A DNA stretch of 64,000 nucleotides, taken from positions 45,245 to 109,244 of the forward strand of contig JASBSZ010000002.1 of the NCBI GenBank assembly GCA_030148665.1, read 5' to 3'. Numbering within the stretch: the stretch's first letter is position 1; every line of letters starts with the position of its first letter. The notes under the pieces were generated by a model, which was given only the letters and a program-made list of their open reading frames with translations, was not told the DNA's origin and did not search any database. The position numbers were made by a program, and so were the translations under genes. Shown piece after piece: positions 47,163 to 54,600 of this stretch. The stretch comes from Alphaproteobacteria bacterium. GTDB taxonomy: Bacteria; Pseudomonadota; Alphaproteobacteria; Rhodobacterales; Rhodobacteraceae.

Positions 47163-47717
47163 ATGAGCGAGCAAACAATCACCGAAGACGAATCGGTCCC
47201 GGACGGGAAACGACGGGACTTTCTGTATATCGCGACGGCAGCGACCGGCGCCGTGGCCACGGGCGCGGCAATCTGGCCCCTGGTCGATTCCATGAACCCC
47301 AGCGCCGAGGTGGTGGCCGTGGACAAGGTCGAGGTCGATGTCTCGGGCCTGGAACGGGGCAGCCGGCTGACCCTGAAATGGCATGGCCGGCCGATCTTCA
47401 TCGACCACCGCACCGACAAGGAAATCGAGCTGGCGCGCGCCGACGACAACAACCCCGACCTGCGCGACCCGGCCACCGATGCCTCGCGCGTGCAGAACCC
47501 GGAATGGCTAGTGGTCATTGGCGTTTGCACCCATCTGGGCTGCATTCCCCTGGGCCAGGAGATGGGCGAACCCCGCGGCCAGTGGGGCGGCTGGTTCTGC
47601 CCCTGCCACGGTTCGGTCTATGACACGGCCGGACGCATCCGCAAGGGACCGGCGCCCGAAAACCTGTGGCTGCCGCCCTACAAGTTTACCAGCGACACCA
47701 CGATCAAGATCGGCTGA
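47163..47717 (+). CDS. petA: Rieske iron-sulfur protein, ubiquinol-cytochrome c reductase type, without petB/petC
   Basis: A 184-residue Rieske protein of normal length. Twin-arginine signal/anchor [14 protein letters not shown]; cluster ligands C122, H124 in VCTHLGC127 and C146, H149 in FCPC148HGS, with C127-C148 forming the usual disulfide. The residue after HGS is Val where many bc1 proteins have His. In the normal operon cytochrome b and c1 genes follow; here the next genes are a small Cys-rich protein and a heme-copper oxidase. It is either a spare subunit for a bc1 complex encoded elsewhere or part of a separate electron path; the sequence does not decide. Confidence 0.93.
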   Translation: MSEQTITEDESVPDGKRRDFLYIATAATGAVATGAAIWPLVDSMNPSAEVVAVDKVEVDVSGLERGSRLTLKWHGRPIFIDHRTDKEIELARADDNNPDLRDPATDASRVQNPEWLVVIGVCTHLGCIPLGQEMGEPRGQWGGWFCPCHGSVYDTAGRIRKGPAPENLWLPPYKFTSDTTIKIG

Positions 47718-47843
47718 GTCGCCGCGCCTCGGAATCGCGCGGGAACACCGCATTTCACGAGAATTCTGAACATCACTCTAAACCTCACGGATTCTCACGA
47801 AAATGTGAGTGTCGGGCCAAATCGTCGCAGCTATACTCGACGG

Positions 47844-48242
47844 ATGGTGGTTCGTACGCTTGACTGGCTGGTGATGACGATACTGGTGCTCGGGATGATA
47901 TCCGGGGGTGCCAGTGCGGCGTTGTCGCGCGACTTCCTGGCCGACCATGATACGGCCTTTCTGACCAAACTGCGGGCGACTGCTGCAACCGAAGGGTTCC
48001 ACCAGTCGCACCGGCCGGGGCAGCCCTCGACCGCCCGACGCTGGACGCAGCCCGCATTCGACTGCGTGCCTGCGGCCCTGTGCGACCTGATCGCCGCCAC
48101 GGGATGTTGCGACTGCTCCGACACGGACGAACTGGCCGATCTTGCAACCGGGACGAACTATGTCCCGGTTCGCTATGCCAGGGTCAACCAACGAGGAGAC
48201 GGCCGTGCGCCGTTTTCGTTGCTGAAACCGCCACGCATCTGA
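47844..48242 (+). CDS. Small exported Cys-rich protein, LKPPRI terminus (paralogue B)
   Basis: A 132-residue protein related to the product at 44463. An N-terminal hydrophobic segment (WLVMTILVLGMISGGASA) acts as signal or anchor. The core is C74-x5-C80-x7-C88-x2-C91 with an extra C89, and 35 residues later the chain ends LKPPRI. Apart from these features the two sequences differ, so the shared pattern is probably functional. It lies between the Rieske and oxidase genes. The ATG at 47844 is chosen so that the signal starts at once; a GTG 39 bases upstream is in frame. Function unknown; copper or cluster handling is a guess from context. Confidence 0.7.
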   Translation: MVVRTLDWLVMTILVLGMISGGASAALSRDFLADHDTAFLTKLRATAATEGFHQSHRPGQPSTARRWTQPAFDCVPAALCDLIAATGCCDCSDTDELADLATGTNYVPVRYARVNQRGDGRAPFSLLKPPRI

Positions 48243-48543
48243 ATAGCCGGGGTTCTGCCCGCCCTTGCCATGCCCTGCCGGCAATGCTGTCGGTCGGGTT
48301 CTGTTCAAAGGGCAGCAGGAGATGACGTTTTGCGCACCTTCCACCCGTGTTCGCACGGATCCGCGAGGGTACTCAAACGCCACTCCCAACCGGAACTGTC
48401 CGTCTCCCAATTTTCCAATGATCGCCGAGAACAGGTGAACCCGGAAAACGCGGGCAGTTTGTCTCAAATCTGAAGAAATCCCCAAAGCGGCGCAGAGATG
48501 CCGCAATGGCCTGCCGCTGGGGAAACAGGAAAGGGAAGAAACA
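48243..48543. other. Spacer before the oxidase genes
   Basis: No credible gene. It holds a UUCG-type hairpin, CCGTG-TTCG-CACGG (near 48342-48355), and a purine-rich approach GGAAAGGGAAGAAAC to the oxidase start. I see no FNR box (TTGAT-N4-ATCAA) and no clear -35/-10 pair. Its length suggests that the oxidase genes have their own promoter. Confidence 0.5.
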
Positions 48544-49170
48544 ATGGAAAACGCTTTGGGGATATGGGGCCCACAGGCGATAATGATGGCCATCACGGCA
48601 TCATTTACCATCCTGGGTCTGGTCATGCTGTTGCTGGCCATTCTCATGAAACGCCGGTGGAAACCAAGCTACACCTTCGAGTTCGCGTTCATTGCCGTCA
48701 TGCTGGGCCTTGTCTGGTATGCCGACCGTCTGAGCGTGGGAACCTACTCCGCGTATCAGAAGAACCTGAGCAACGAGGTGGGCAAGGTCTCGGGGAACTA
48801 CAAGAACGAGGGAGAATCGAATTTCGACAGGGTCTATACGGTGATTGCGTTCCAGTGGGGTTTCGCCTTCATCAACAAGGACCAGGAAATCAGCCGCAAT
48901 GCGGCAATCGTCAAGCCGGGTGAAAAGGTGCTGTTCAAGATCGCCAGCAACGACGTCATCCACGGCTTCAACATCCCGGTGGCGCAGATCACCGCGGAAA
49001 TCGACCCCGACAGCGTGCGCGAGGTCTGGATCAAGGCACCGGACAAACCGGGCAAGTATCTGATCCAGTGCGTCAACTACTGCGGCGTGGGACACGCCCA
49101 GATGAAGGCGTGGCTCGTGGTCGAGGGTAACAACACAGCCTCACTCAAAACCACAGGGGAGAAAATCTGA
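48544..49170 (+). CDS. Heme-copper oxidase subunit II with CuA site (B-type)
   Basis: A 208-residue subunit II. Two hydrophobic N-terminal helices (about 13-35 and 47-60) precede a cupredoxin domain with the CuA ligands H140 (DVIHGFNIP), C176, C180, H184 and M187 (QCVNYCGVGHAQM). The short length and the Asn and Tyr inside the motif resemble the Thermus ba3 (B-family) subunit II rather than the aa3 type, where Glu stands at that place. CuA accepts electrons from cytochrome c. The stop overlaps the subunit I start by one base. Confidence 0.93.
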   Translation: MENALGIWGPQAIMMAITASFTILGLVMLLLAILMKRRWKPSYTFEFAFIAVMLGLVWYADRLSVGTYSAYQKNLSNEVGKVSGNYKNEGESNFDRVYTVIAFQWGFAFINKDQEISRNAAIVKPGEKVLFKIASNDVIHGFNIPVAQITAEIDPDSVREVWIKAPDKPGKYLIQCVNYCGVGHAQMKAWLVVEGNNTASLKTTGEKI

Positions 49171-50759
49171 TGGCTGCGGAACTGTACAAGCCCTCCAGGG
49201 GCTTTCTGGCCCACTGGAAGCCGGAAAATCTGGTGGGGAAACTGACCATCGGGGAACTGCTGTTCTCCAATGACTACCGGCATATCGCGCTGAAAGGCAT
49301 CTTTACCTCGCTGATCATGCTGGCGCTGGGAGGCTTCTTTGCGCTGGTGTTCCGGTCCGAGCTGGCCTTTCCCGGCGTACAGGTGCTGGGCGATTCCAAC
49401 GGGGCCAGGATCTACATGACCCTGATGACCCTGCACGGAATGGTCATGGTGTTCGGCTTTCTCATCCCGTTCGTGGTGTCGGTGAACTACTACATGCTGC
49501 CGCGGGTTCTGGGCACGGACAAGCTGTACTGGGCCGGCGCGGCACAGGCCAGCTACTGGATCCTGATCGTGGCGGCCGTGCTGCTGATCATCGGACGCCC
49601 CGATTTCACCTGGACAGCCTATGCGCCGATGTCCTTCCGCACGGGCAACCCGTTCATCTGGATGGGGCATCTGGCGATAATCCTGGTGGCGGTTTCCGAA
49701 TTCCTGGCCGGCGCGGTGCTGTTCCGCAACGCGATTTCCGGCAAGGGCGGGCTCAAGGACACGCCGCTGATGGGGTGGGCCGCGGGCACGATCGGCCTGC
49801 TGTTCATGGCATCGGTCATTCCGCTGGCCTTTGCGGGTTTCGGGCTGCTGTCCGACGGCCAGCAGTGGACGCAGACGGCGTTCTTCGACCCGTCGCGCGG
49901 CGGTAGCGTGCAGTTCTTCCTGTACGTGTTCTGGACCTATGGCCACCCGGCGGTCTATCTGCCGTTCGTGCCTGCGATCGCGATCATCTACACGATCATG
50001 CCGCGTTTCCTGGGGCACCCGATGTGGAGCTACTGGTCCGGTGTCGTGGCCTTCATCCTGCTGGCGCTGGGCGCCATGCCGATCGGGCCGCATCACTTTC
50101 AGCCGGTCTATACCGTTTCGGGCGGCTACCAGCGTTTCGTCCAGATCCTGACGATGCTGGTGTTCATCCCGTCGGTTTTGCACGTGTTCAACTGGATTTC
50201 GACCCTGTTCATGAAACCGATCCCGGATTCGGCGCGTCGTGCCGTTCCGTTCAAGTTCATGGTCATGTCGATCGCCTTTATCGTCTATGGCGGTGCCACG
50301 GCATTCCTGAACGCGCAGATCGCGCCTGACAGCTCCTTCATCCACAACACCTACTGGATTCCGGCGCACTTCCACGCCATGTTCTTCGGCTTTGCCGGGC
50401 AGATGGCGATTGCGGGTTTCTACTATCTGTACCCGTATTTCACCGGACGGATGTTCAGCCAGAAGCTGGGCAACTGGCATTTCTGGCTGTGGCAGATCGG
50501 GCTGTTCCTCAAGATCACCGGAATGGGGGTTGCGGGATATCTGTACTTCCCGCGCTGGGTCTATGACTACCTGCCGATCCCCGGCTGGGCCGAAGCCCAG
50601 CTGTTCATCACCATCGGTGGTTTCATGGTCGGGCTCGGCTTCCTGTTCTTCATCGTGAACATTGCCTGGAGCGCACGCTTCGGCAAGGAAGCACCCGAAA
50701 ATCCGTGGCCGCTGGTCATGGACGAAAAAGCGGCGCCCGCCGCCCAACCCGCTGAATGA
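49170..50759 (+). CDS. Heme-copper oxidase subunit I, B-family (ba3-like)
   Basis: A 529-residue catalytic subunit with at least 12 helices. Ligands are all present: low-spin heme H89 (TLHGMVMVFGF) and H402, CuB H259, H308 and H309 (GPHHFQ), high-spin heme H400 (PAHFHAMFFG), and the cross-linked Tyr263 in YGHPAVYLP, which marks an O2 reductase. The Glu of A-type enzymes (HPEVY) is Ala here, and WTYGHPAVYLPFVPAIAIIYTIMP matches the ba3 pattern. It reduces O2 to water with proton pumping by a K-channel-type path. No subunit III gene is present; the next gene encodes a cupredoxin. Confidence 0.95.
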   Translation: MAAELYKPSRGFLAHWKPENLVGKLTIGELLFSNDYRHIALKGIFTSLIMLALGGFFALVFRSELAFPGVQVLGDSNGARIYMTLMTLHGMVMVFGFLIPFVVSVNYYMLPRVLGTDKLYWAGAAQASYWILIVAAVLLIIGRPDFTWTAYAPMSFRTGNPFIWMGHLAIILVAVSEFLAGAVLFRNAISGKGGLKDTPLMGWAAGTIGLLFMASVIPLAFAGFGLLSDGQQWTQTAFFDPSRGGSVQFFLYVFWTYGHPAVYLPFVPAIAIIYTIMPRFLGHPMWSYWSGVVAFILLALGAMPIGPHHFQPVYTVSGGYQRFVQILTMLVFIPSVLHVFNWISTLFMKPIPDSARRAVPFKFMVMSIAFIVYGGATAFLNAQIAPDSSFIHNTYWIPAHFHAMFFGFAGQMAIAGFYYLYPYFTGRMFSQKLGNWHFWLWQIGLFLKITGMGVAGYLYFPRWVYDYLPIPGWAEAQLFITIGGFMVGLGFLFFIVNIAWSARFGKEAPENPWPLVMDEKAAPAAQPAE

Positions 50760-50772
50760 GGAGAGTGTTGAA

Positions 50773-51585
50773 ATGATCAGGACATTCGTTCTTCTGGGTG
50801 TTGTCGGCGGTTTGATCGTCGCATATCTCACCACCTTCGGAGTCGGTCCCACGGGGCAGCTCCCGCCACCCGAAAGCCTGCTGACCAAGTTCAGGGCCGA
50901 AGGGGTGGTTCCCAAGAATGTCGATCTTGCGATCGACGAAACCCCCGAGGACCTGTCGGTATTCCAGGTTCCGCAAACCGACGAGGCCATGCTGAAGGCG
51001 GCCGAGGCATCCTATGAAAAGATGCTTTCGGGGATGAACATGGACATGGGTTCCGGCGACGGAAAGATGGACATGGGTTCGGACAATGCCGCGATGAATT
51101 CGGACAACGCCGCAATGAATGGCGGCAACGGTTCGATGAACTCGGGCAATGGCTCGATGAACATGGCTTCGGGCGAGATGCCCAAGGCCGAAGGCGGGCT
51201 GATGTTCATGCCCGACGGGCCTTACGACCGGGAAATCACCCTGACCATGTCAGAGTGGAAATTCGACAAGATGAAGATCGACGTCAAACCCGGCGAGCGG
51301 ATCAAGTTCACCGTCAAGAACGGCGGCCAGATTCCGCACGAGTTCATGTTCATGTCGCCGCCGCTGATGAACGCGGTCAAGTACCGCGCCACCCGCGCCG
51401 ACTGGAACCTGTTCGAGCACGAGGCGCTCTATGAACGCGCGCTCGTGCTGCCCGGCGGCGAATTCACGTTCGTCATGCAGGTCCAGCAGCCCGGCACGTG
51501 GATGTTCATGTGCATGCTCCCCTATCACATGGAAATGGGCATGATGGGCCAGATGGCCACCAAGGGCATGGCCATGGACATGTGA
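50773..51585 (+). CDS. Cupredoxin with N-terminal anchor and seven-residue Met repeat
   Basis: A 270-residue periplasmic copper protein. N-terminal membrane anchor (FVLLGVVGGLIVAYL), then a linker, a Met-rich repeat (residues 101-135, units such as MGSDNAA, MNSDNAA, MNGGNGS, MNSGNGS), and a C-terminal plastocyanin-like domain with type-1 copper ligands H189 (IPHEF), C247 and H252 (FMCMLPYHMEMGM) plus Met. A second Met cluster ends the protein (MGMMGQM, GMAMDM). Such Met motifs bind Cu(I). It sits 13 bases after subunit I, so it is probably a donor to, or copper loader for, the oxidase. Confidence 0.88.
   Translation: MIRTFVLLGVVGGLIVAYLTTFGVGPTGQLPPPESLLTKFRAEGVVPKNVDLAIDETPEDLSVFQVPQTDEAMLKAAEASYEKMLSGMNMDMGSGDGKMDMGSDNAAMNSDNAAMNGGNGSMNSGNGSMNMASGEMPKAEGGLMFMPDGPYDREITLTMSEWKFDKMKIDVKPGERIKFTVKNGGQIPHEFMFMSPPLMNAVKYRATRADWNLFEHEALYERALVLPGGEFTFVMQVQQPGTWMFMCMLPYHMEMGMMGQMATKGMAMDM
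51073..51177 (+). repeat. 21-bp tandem repeat coding for the Met heptapeptides
   Basis: Five imperfect 21-bp units inside the cupredoxin gene, each starting with ATG in frame and encoding M(N/G)(S/G/M)xN-type heptapeptides. The last unit (MNMASGE) is diverged. Units differ at several bases, so the array is old or under selection for Met spacing. Confidence 0.8.
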
Positions 51586-51652
51586 TCCGAAACATCTCCG
51601 GGCGGGGCAACCCCTCGCCCGGGGCACCAAAAGCGAAAAAAGGGAAGAAGAA

Positions 51653-52600
51653 ATGACGGAGCTTTCAATCATCAAGGGACAAGCGCGCCCGCGGATGACA
51701 CCGCGCCTGACCCTGCAAACCTATGTCCTGCTGCTCAAGCCCAGGGTCATGTCGCTGGTGGTGTTCACCGCCGCGGTCGGATTCCTGGTCGCCCCCGGCG
51801 CAACCGACCCGGTGACGGCGCTGCTGTCGATCCTGCTGATCGCCCTTGGCGGCGGGGCCTCGGGGGCGCTGAACATGTGGTGGGATGCCGATATCGACGC
51901 CATCATGAAACGCACGCGCAACCGCCCGATTCCCTCGGGCCGGATCTCGCGGCGTGCCACGCTGATCTTTGGCCTGCTGCTGTCGGCCTTTTCGGTCACC
52001 GCGCTCGGGCTGGTCTCGAACTGGGTCGCGGCCGGGCTGCTGGCGTTCACCATCTTTTTCTACGTCGTGATCTATTCGATGCTGCTCAAGCGCGCGACTC
52101 CGCAGAACATCGTGATCGGCGGCGCTGCCGGCGCCCTGCCCCCGATGATCGGCTGGGCCGCGGCAACCGGCGGCATATCGCCCGAGAGCATCTTCATGTT
52201 CATGCTGATCTTCATCTGGACACCGCCGCATTTCTGGTCGCTGGCCCTGTTCATGAAAGAGGATTACTCGCGCGCCGGCGTACCCATGCTGACGGTCACC
52301 CACGGCCATCAGGCCACGCGCAGGCAGATCTTTGTCTACGCGGTGCTGCTGGCGCTGGTCGCGCTGTCGCCGATCGCGCTGGGCTTTGCCGGGCCGGTCT
52401 ATATCGTGGCGGCGCTGGTGCTGAACACCCGGTTCGTTCTGGGGGCCTGGCGGCTGCGCCAGCGCTCGGACGAGGTTGCCCGCGACGATCGTTTTGCGGC
52501 CGAGCGGAAATATTTCCGCCTGTCGCTGGTCTATCTGTTCCTGCATTTCGCAGCCCTGATCGCGGATGCCTCGCTCAGGGCCGGCGGCTGGATCTCGTAG
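51653..52600 (+). CDS. ctaB: Protoheme IX farnesyltransferase
   Basis: Converts heme b to heme O, the precursor of heme A used by oxidases. The 315-residue membrane protein has the polyprenyltransferase motifs NMWWDADIDAIMKRTRNRP (first Asp-rich) and DYSRAGVPMLTVTHG, and about nine helices. A further Met at codon 15 (MTPRLTLQTYVLLLKPRVM) is a possible alternative start; the annotated ATG follows GGGAAGAAGAA. Placement directly after the oxidase genes indicates that heme O/A is made for that oxidase. A ctaA (heme A synthase) gene is not in the window. Confidence 0.95.
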   Translation: MTELSIIKGQARPRMTPRLTLQTYVLLLKPRVMSLVVFTAAVGFLVAPGATDPVTALLSILLIALGGGASGALNMWWDADIDAIMKRTRNRPIPSGRISRRATLIFGLLLSAFSVTALGLVSNWVAAGLLAFTIFFYVVIYSMLLKRATPQNIVIGGAAGALPPMIGWAAATGGISPESIFMFMLIFIWTPPHFWSLALFMKEDYSRAGVPMLTVTHGHQATRRQIFVYAVLLALVALSPIALGFAGPVYIVAALVLNTRFVLGAWRLRQRSDEVARDDRFAAERKYFRLSLVYLFLHFAALIADASLRAGGWIS

Positions 52601-52616
52601 CCCTGCAAGACAGCCG

Positions 52617-52675
52617 ATGCGCCACCGTCCAACGGCTGTGGCGCATGGCCGGCCCGTCCTTTCGGGCCCCTTTTT
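52617..52675 (+). terminator. Tandem hairpins and T-run after ctaB
   Basis: ATGCGCCAC (52617-52625) pairs with GTGGCGCAT (52638-52646), and GGCCCG (52651-52656) pairs with CGGGCC (52663-52668), followed by CCTTTTT. This ends the oxidase operon 75 bases after the ctaB stop. Confidence 0.75.
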
Positions 52676-52845
52676 CGCGTCTTGCCGCGCCTCTCGTGCA
52701 ATCATGTAGGAGATGGCGCGGCACAACGAAACATCCCCGGCCGGGGAACCTGTGCGATCCTGCCCGAACCGGGGATGCGATTTTCGGTTTGTGGCTGCCC
52801 ACGGCGCCGCGGCGCGGCATGCGCCTTGTCCGCCGGGGCCTTTTC

Positions 52846-52983
52846 TCAGTGCCTGAGGTATTTCACCAGAGCGGCGATCCCGAGGCCCAGCGCGGCCAGG
52901 ACGAGCAGCATGACCAGCCCGCCGCCGAGCCCGCCAAAGCCCATGCCGGCACCATATCCATATCCCATCATTTCTCCACCCAT
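52846..52983 (-). CDS. 45-residue Gly/Met-rich membrane peptide
   Basis: Read leftward from ATG 52983, preceded by AAGGAG at 8-base spacing. The peptide begins MGGEMMGYGYGAGMGFGG, continues into a hydrophobic helix (LVMLLVLAALGLGIAALV) and ends KYLRH. The Met/Gly N-terminus matches the style of the EF-hand protein whose gene lies 59 bases upstream on the same strand, and both probably form one operon. Small membrane peptides of this kind often accompany copper-stress genes in proteobacteria, but I do not know this one. Confidence 0.65.
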   Translation of the reverse strand: MGGEMMGYGYGAGMGFGGLGGGLVMLLVLAALGLGIAALVKYLRH

Positions 52984-53042
52984 CCTTTCGTCTCCTTCTG
53001 TCTGCGGTGCGGGCGCAACCCTGGGGCTGCGCCCTGCCCCGT

Positions 53043-53708
53043 TCAGTTGTTCTTCATCATGCTGCCATCCATCGGCGCGTCATTGCCCGGCTTTGCGGCA
53101 GGGCGCTGCGCGTCCAGCGCGTCATGGCGTTTCTGCATCCATTCCAGGCGTTTGGCGGGGGCGGTGATCTCGTCCTCGGTCACCTGACCATTGCCGTCAT
53201 TGTCCAGCGCCTGAAAACGATCGACCATGCGCTCGCGGGTCAGATCGGCATAGAGTTTCTGGAACTCGTCCAGAGACAGGGTGCCATTGCCGTCGGCATC
53301 GTATTTTTCCAGCTGGGCCTTCAGGCCGGCACGCGCCTCGTCGGCCGTGACCACGCCGTCACCGTTGGTGTCGAACTTTTCGGCAAGCGCGCCCATCATG
53401 GCGCCCTGGCCGCCCATGCCGCCGCCCATCTGGCCGCCCATCATGCGCATCATCTGCATCATGCCGCCCATGCCGCCGGCCTGGCCGCCCATGCCGCCGC
53501 CCATCGCGGCACCTTTCTGACCGCTCAGGCCAGCCATGCCGCCGGCCTGTGCGCCACCCATCATCGCGCCCTGCTGGCCGCTCCAGCCGCCCTGGCCGCC
53601 CATCATCGCGCCGGGGCGTTGCCCGTCGCCATGTGCATAGACCGGAAGGGCAACCGTGGTCGCCGTCGCAGCTGCCAGACCAAGGGCAAGGAGAATATTG
53701 CGTTTCAT
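53043..53708 (-). CDS. Periplasmic EF-hand protein with Met/Gly-rich region
   Basis: A 221-residue exported protein. Signal segment to about residue 26 (LPVYAHGDG), then about 75 residues of Gly/Met/Gln (GGMMQMMRMMGGQM in the middle), then three EF-hand loops: DTNGDGVVTADE (113-124), DADGNGTLSLDE (137-148) and DNDGNGQVTEDE (169-180), and a tail ending DGSMMKNN. Three complete calcium loops plus a soft-metal-type Met region is an unusual combination. The start at 53708 gives the signal; it is divergent from the two-component genes, which may control it. Confidence 0.88.
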   Translation of the reverse strand: MKRNILLALGLAAATATTVALPVYAHGDGQRPGAMMGGQGGWSGQQGAMMGGAQAGGMAGLSGQKGAAMGGGMGGQAGGMGGMMQMMRMMGGQMGGGMGGQGAMMGALAEKFDTNGDGVVTADEARAGLKAQLEKYDADGNGTLSLDEFQKLYADLTRERMVDRFQALDNDGNGQVTEDEITAPAKRLEWMQKRHDALDAQRPAAKPGNDAPMDGSMMKNN

Positions 53709-53760
53709 GACATCACCTCTGTTGTTGTCGTTGTTCCACGACCTCAATCTGGGTGGCAAT

Positions 53761-53839
53761 TGTCACAGGCCTGTCCCAGCCGGGGGATTTTTTGTATCAA
53801 TCTGTCGCAAAATCGGCGCATGGGACGGTTTGTTACAAA
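53761..53839. promoter_or_regulatory. TGTnnCA(A/G) boxes between EF-hand gene and response regulator gene
   Basis: Boxes TGTCACAG (53761), TGTCCCAG (53772), TGTATCAA (53793), TGTCGCAA (53803) and TGTTACAA (53831) occur in pairs with 10- or 11-bp periods, the spacing of OmpR/PhoB-type dimers. The last lies in a perfect dyad TTTGTTACAAA (53829-53839). Confidence 0.5.
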
Positions 53840-53874
53840 AATGCCTGCCGCCACTGCGCGCGCCGGGCTATGAC

Positions 53875-54600
53875 ATGGGCATGAACAACACACCGCACAT
53901 ATTGATCGTCGATGACCACCGCGAAATCCGCGATGCGGTCAGCCAGTACCTGCGACGCAACGGCTATCGCACCACCACCGCGCGCGATGCCGTCGAGATG
54001 GACGCACGCCTCAAGGCGGGGCGTTTCGACCTTATCGTTCTCGATGTGATGATGCCGGGCGAGGACGGGCTCTCGGTCTGCCGGCGCCTGTCGGCCCAGG
54101 GTGTCGCCCCGATCCTGATGCTGACCGCGCTGGGCGAAGAGACCGACCGTATCATCGGGCTGGAAATCGGGGCCGACGACTACCTGCCCAAGCCCTTCAA
54201 CCCGCGCGAGCTGCTGGCCCGCATCAAGGCCATCCTGAGGCGCACGGGCAATCGCCAGCCGGCCGAGCGGATCGAGGGACGCCATCTGAAATTCGCCGGA
54301 TGGGAGCTGGACCCCGACCGGCGCCTGCTGACCCATGATGACGGGCGCGAGGTTTCGCTGACCACCGCCGAATTCCGCCTGCTTCAGGTGTTCCTTGCGC
54401 GGCCGCGCTTTGTCCTCAGCCGCGAACAGCTGCTCGACCTTACCTCGGGGCGCGAGGCCCATGTGTTCGACCGCACCATCGACAACCAGGTCAGCCGCCT
54501 GCGCCGCAAGATCGAGGACGACCCCGCCCACCCGGCCATCATCACCACCGTGCGCGGCGGCGGCTACAGCCTGTCGGTGGATGTGAAAGAGGTGACATGA
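53875..54600 (+). CDS. OmpR-family response regulator
   Basis: A 241-residue two-domain regulator. The receiver has the acidic pocket IVDDHREIRD, phospho-acceptor Asp57 (LIVLDVMMPGEDG), Thr in MLTALGE and Lys in YLPKPFNP. The C-terminal winged helix shows LTTAEFRLLQVFL, REQLLDLTSG and FDRTIDNQVSRLRRKIE. Start 53875 or the ATG at 53881 are both possible. It is coupled to the kinase gene by a four-base overlap. It is close to the OmpR/RstA branch; a metal-stress role is suggested by the Met-rich kinase and neighbours. Confidence 0.93.
   Translation: MGMNNTPHILIVDDHREIRDAVSQYLRRNGYRTTTARDAVEMDARLKAGRFDLIVLDVMMPGEDGLSVCRRLSAQGVAPILMLTALGEETDRIIGLEIGADDYLPKPFNPRELLARIKAILRRTGNRQPAERIEGRHLKFAGWELDPDRRLLTHDDGREVSLTTAEFRLLQVFLARPRFVLSREQLLDLTSGREAHVFDRTIDNQVSRLRRKIEDDPAHPAIITTVRGGGYSLSVDVKEVT

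Noticed and set aside
47163..48543. Possible petB/petC remnants after the Rieske gene
   Set aside because: No cytochrome b or c1 motifs (no CxxCH, no paired-His helices) occur in any frame between the Rieske and oxidase genes.
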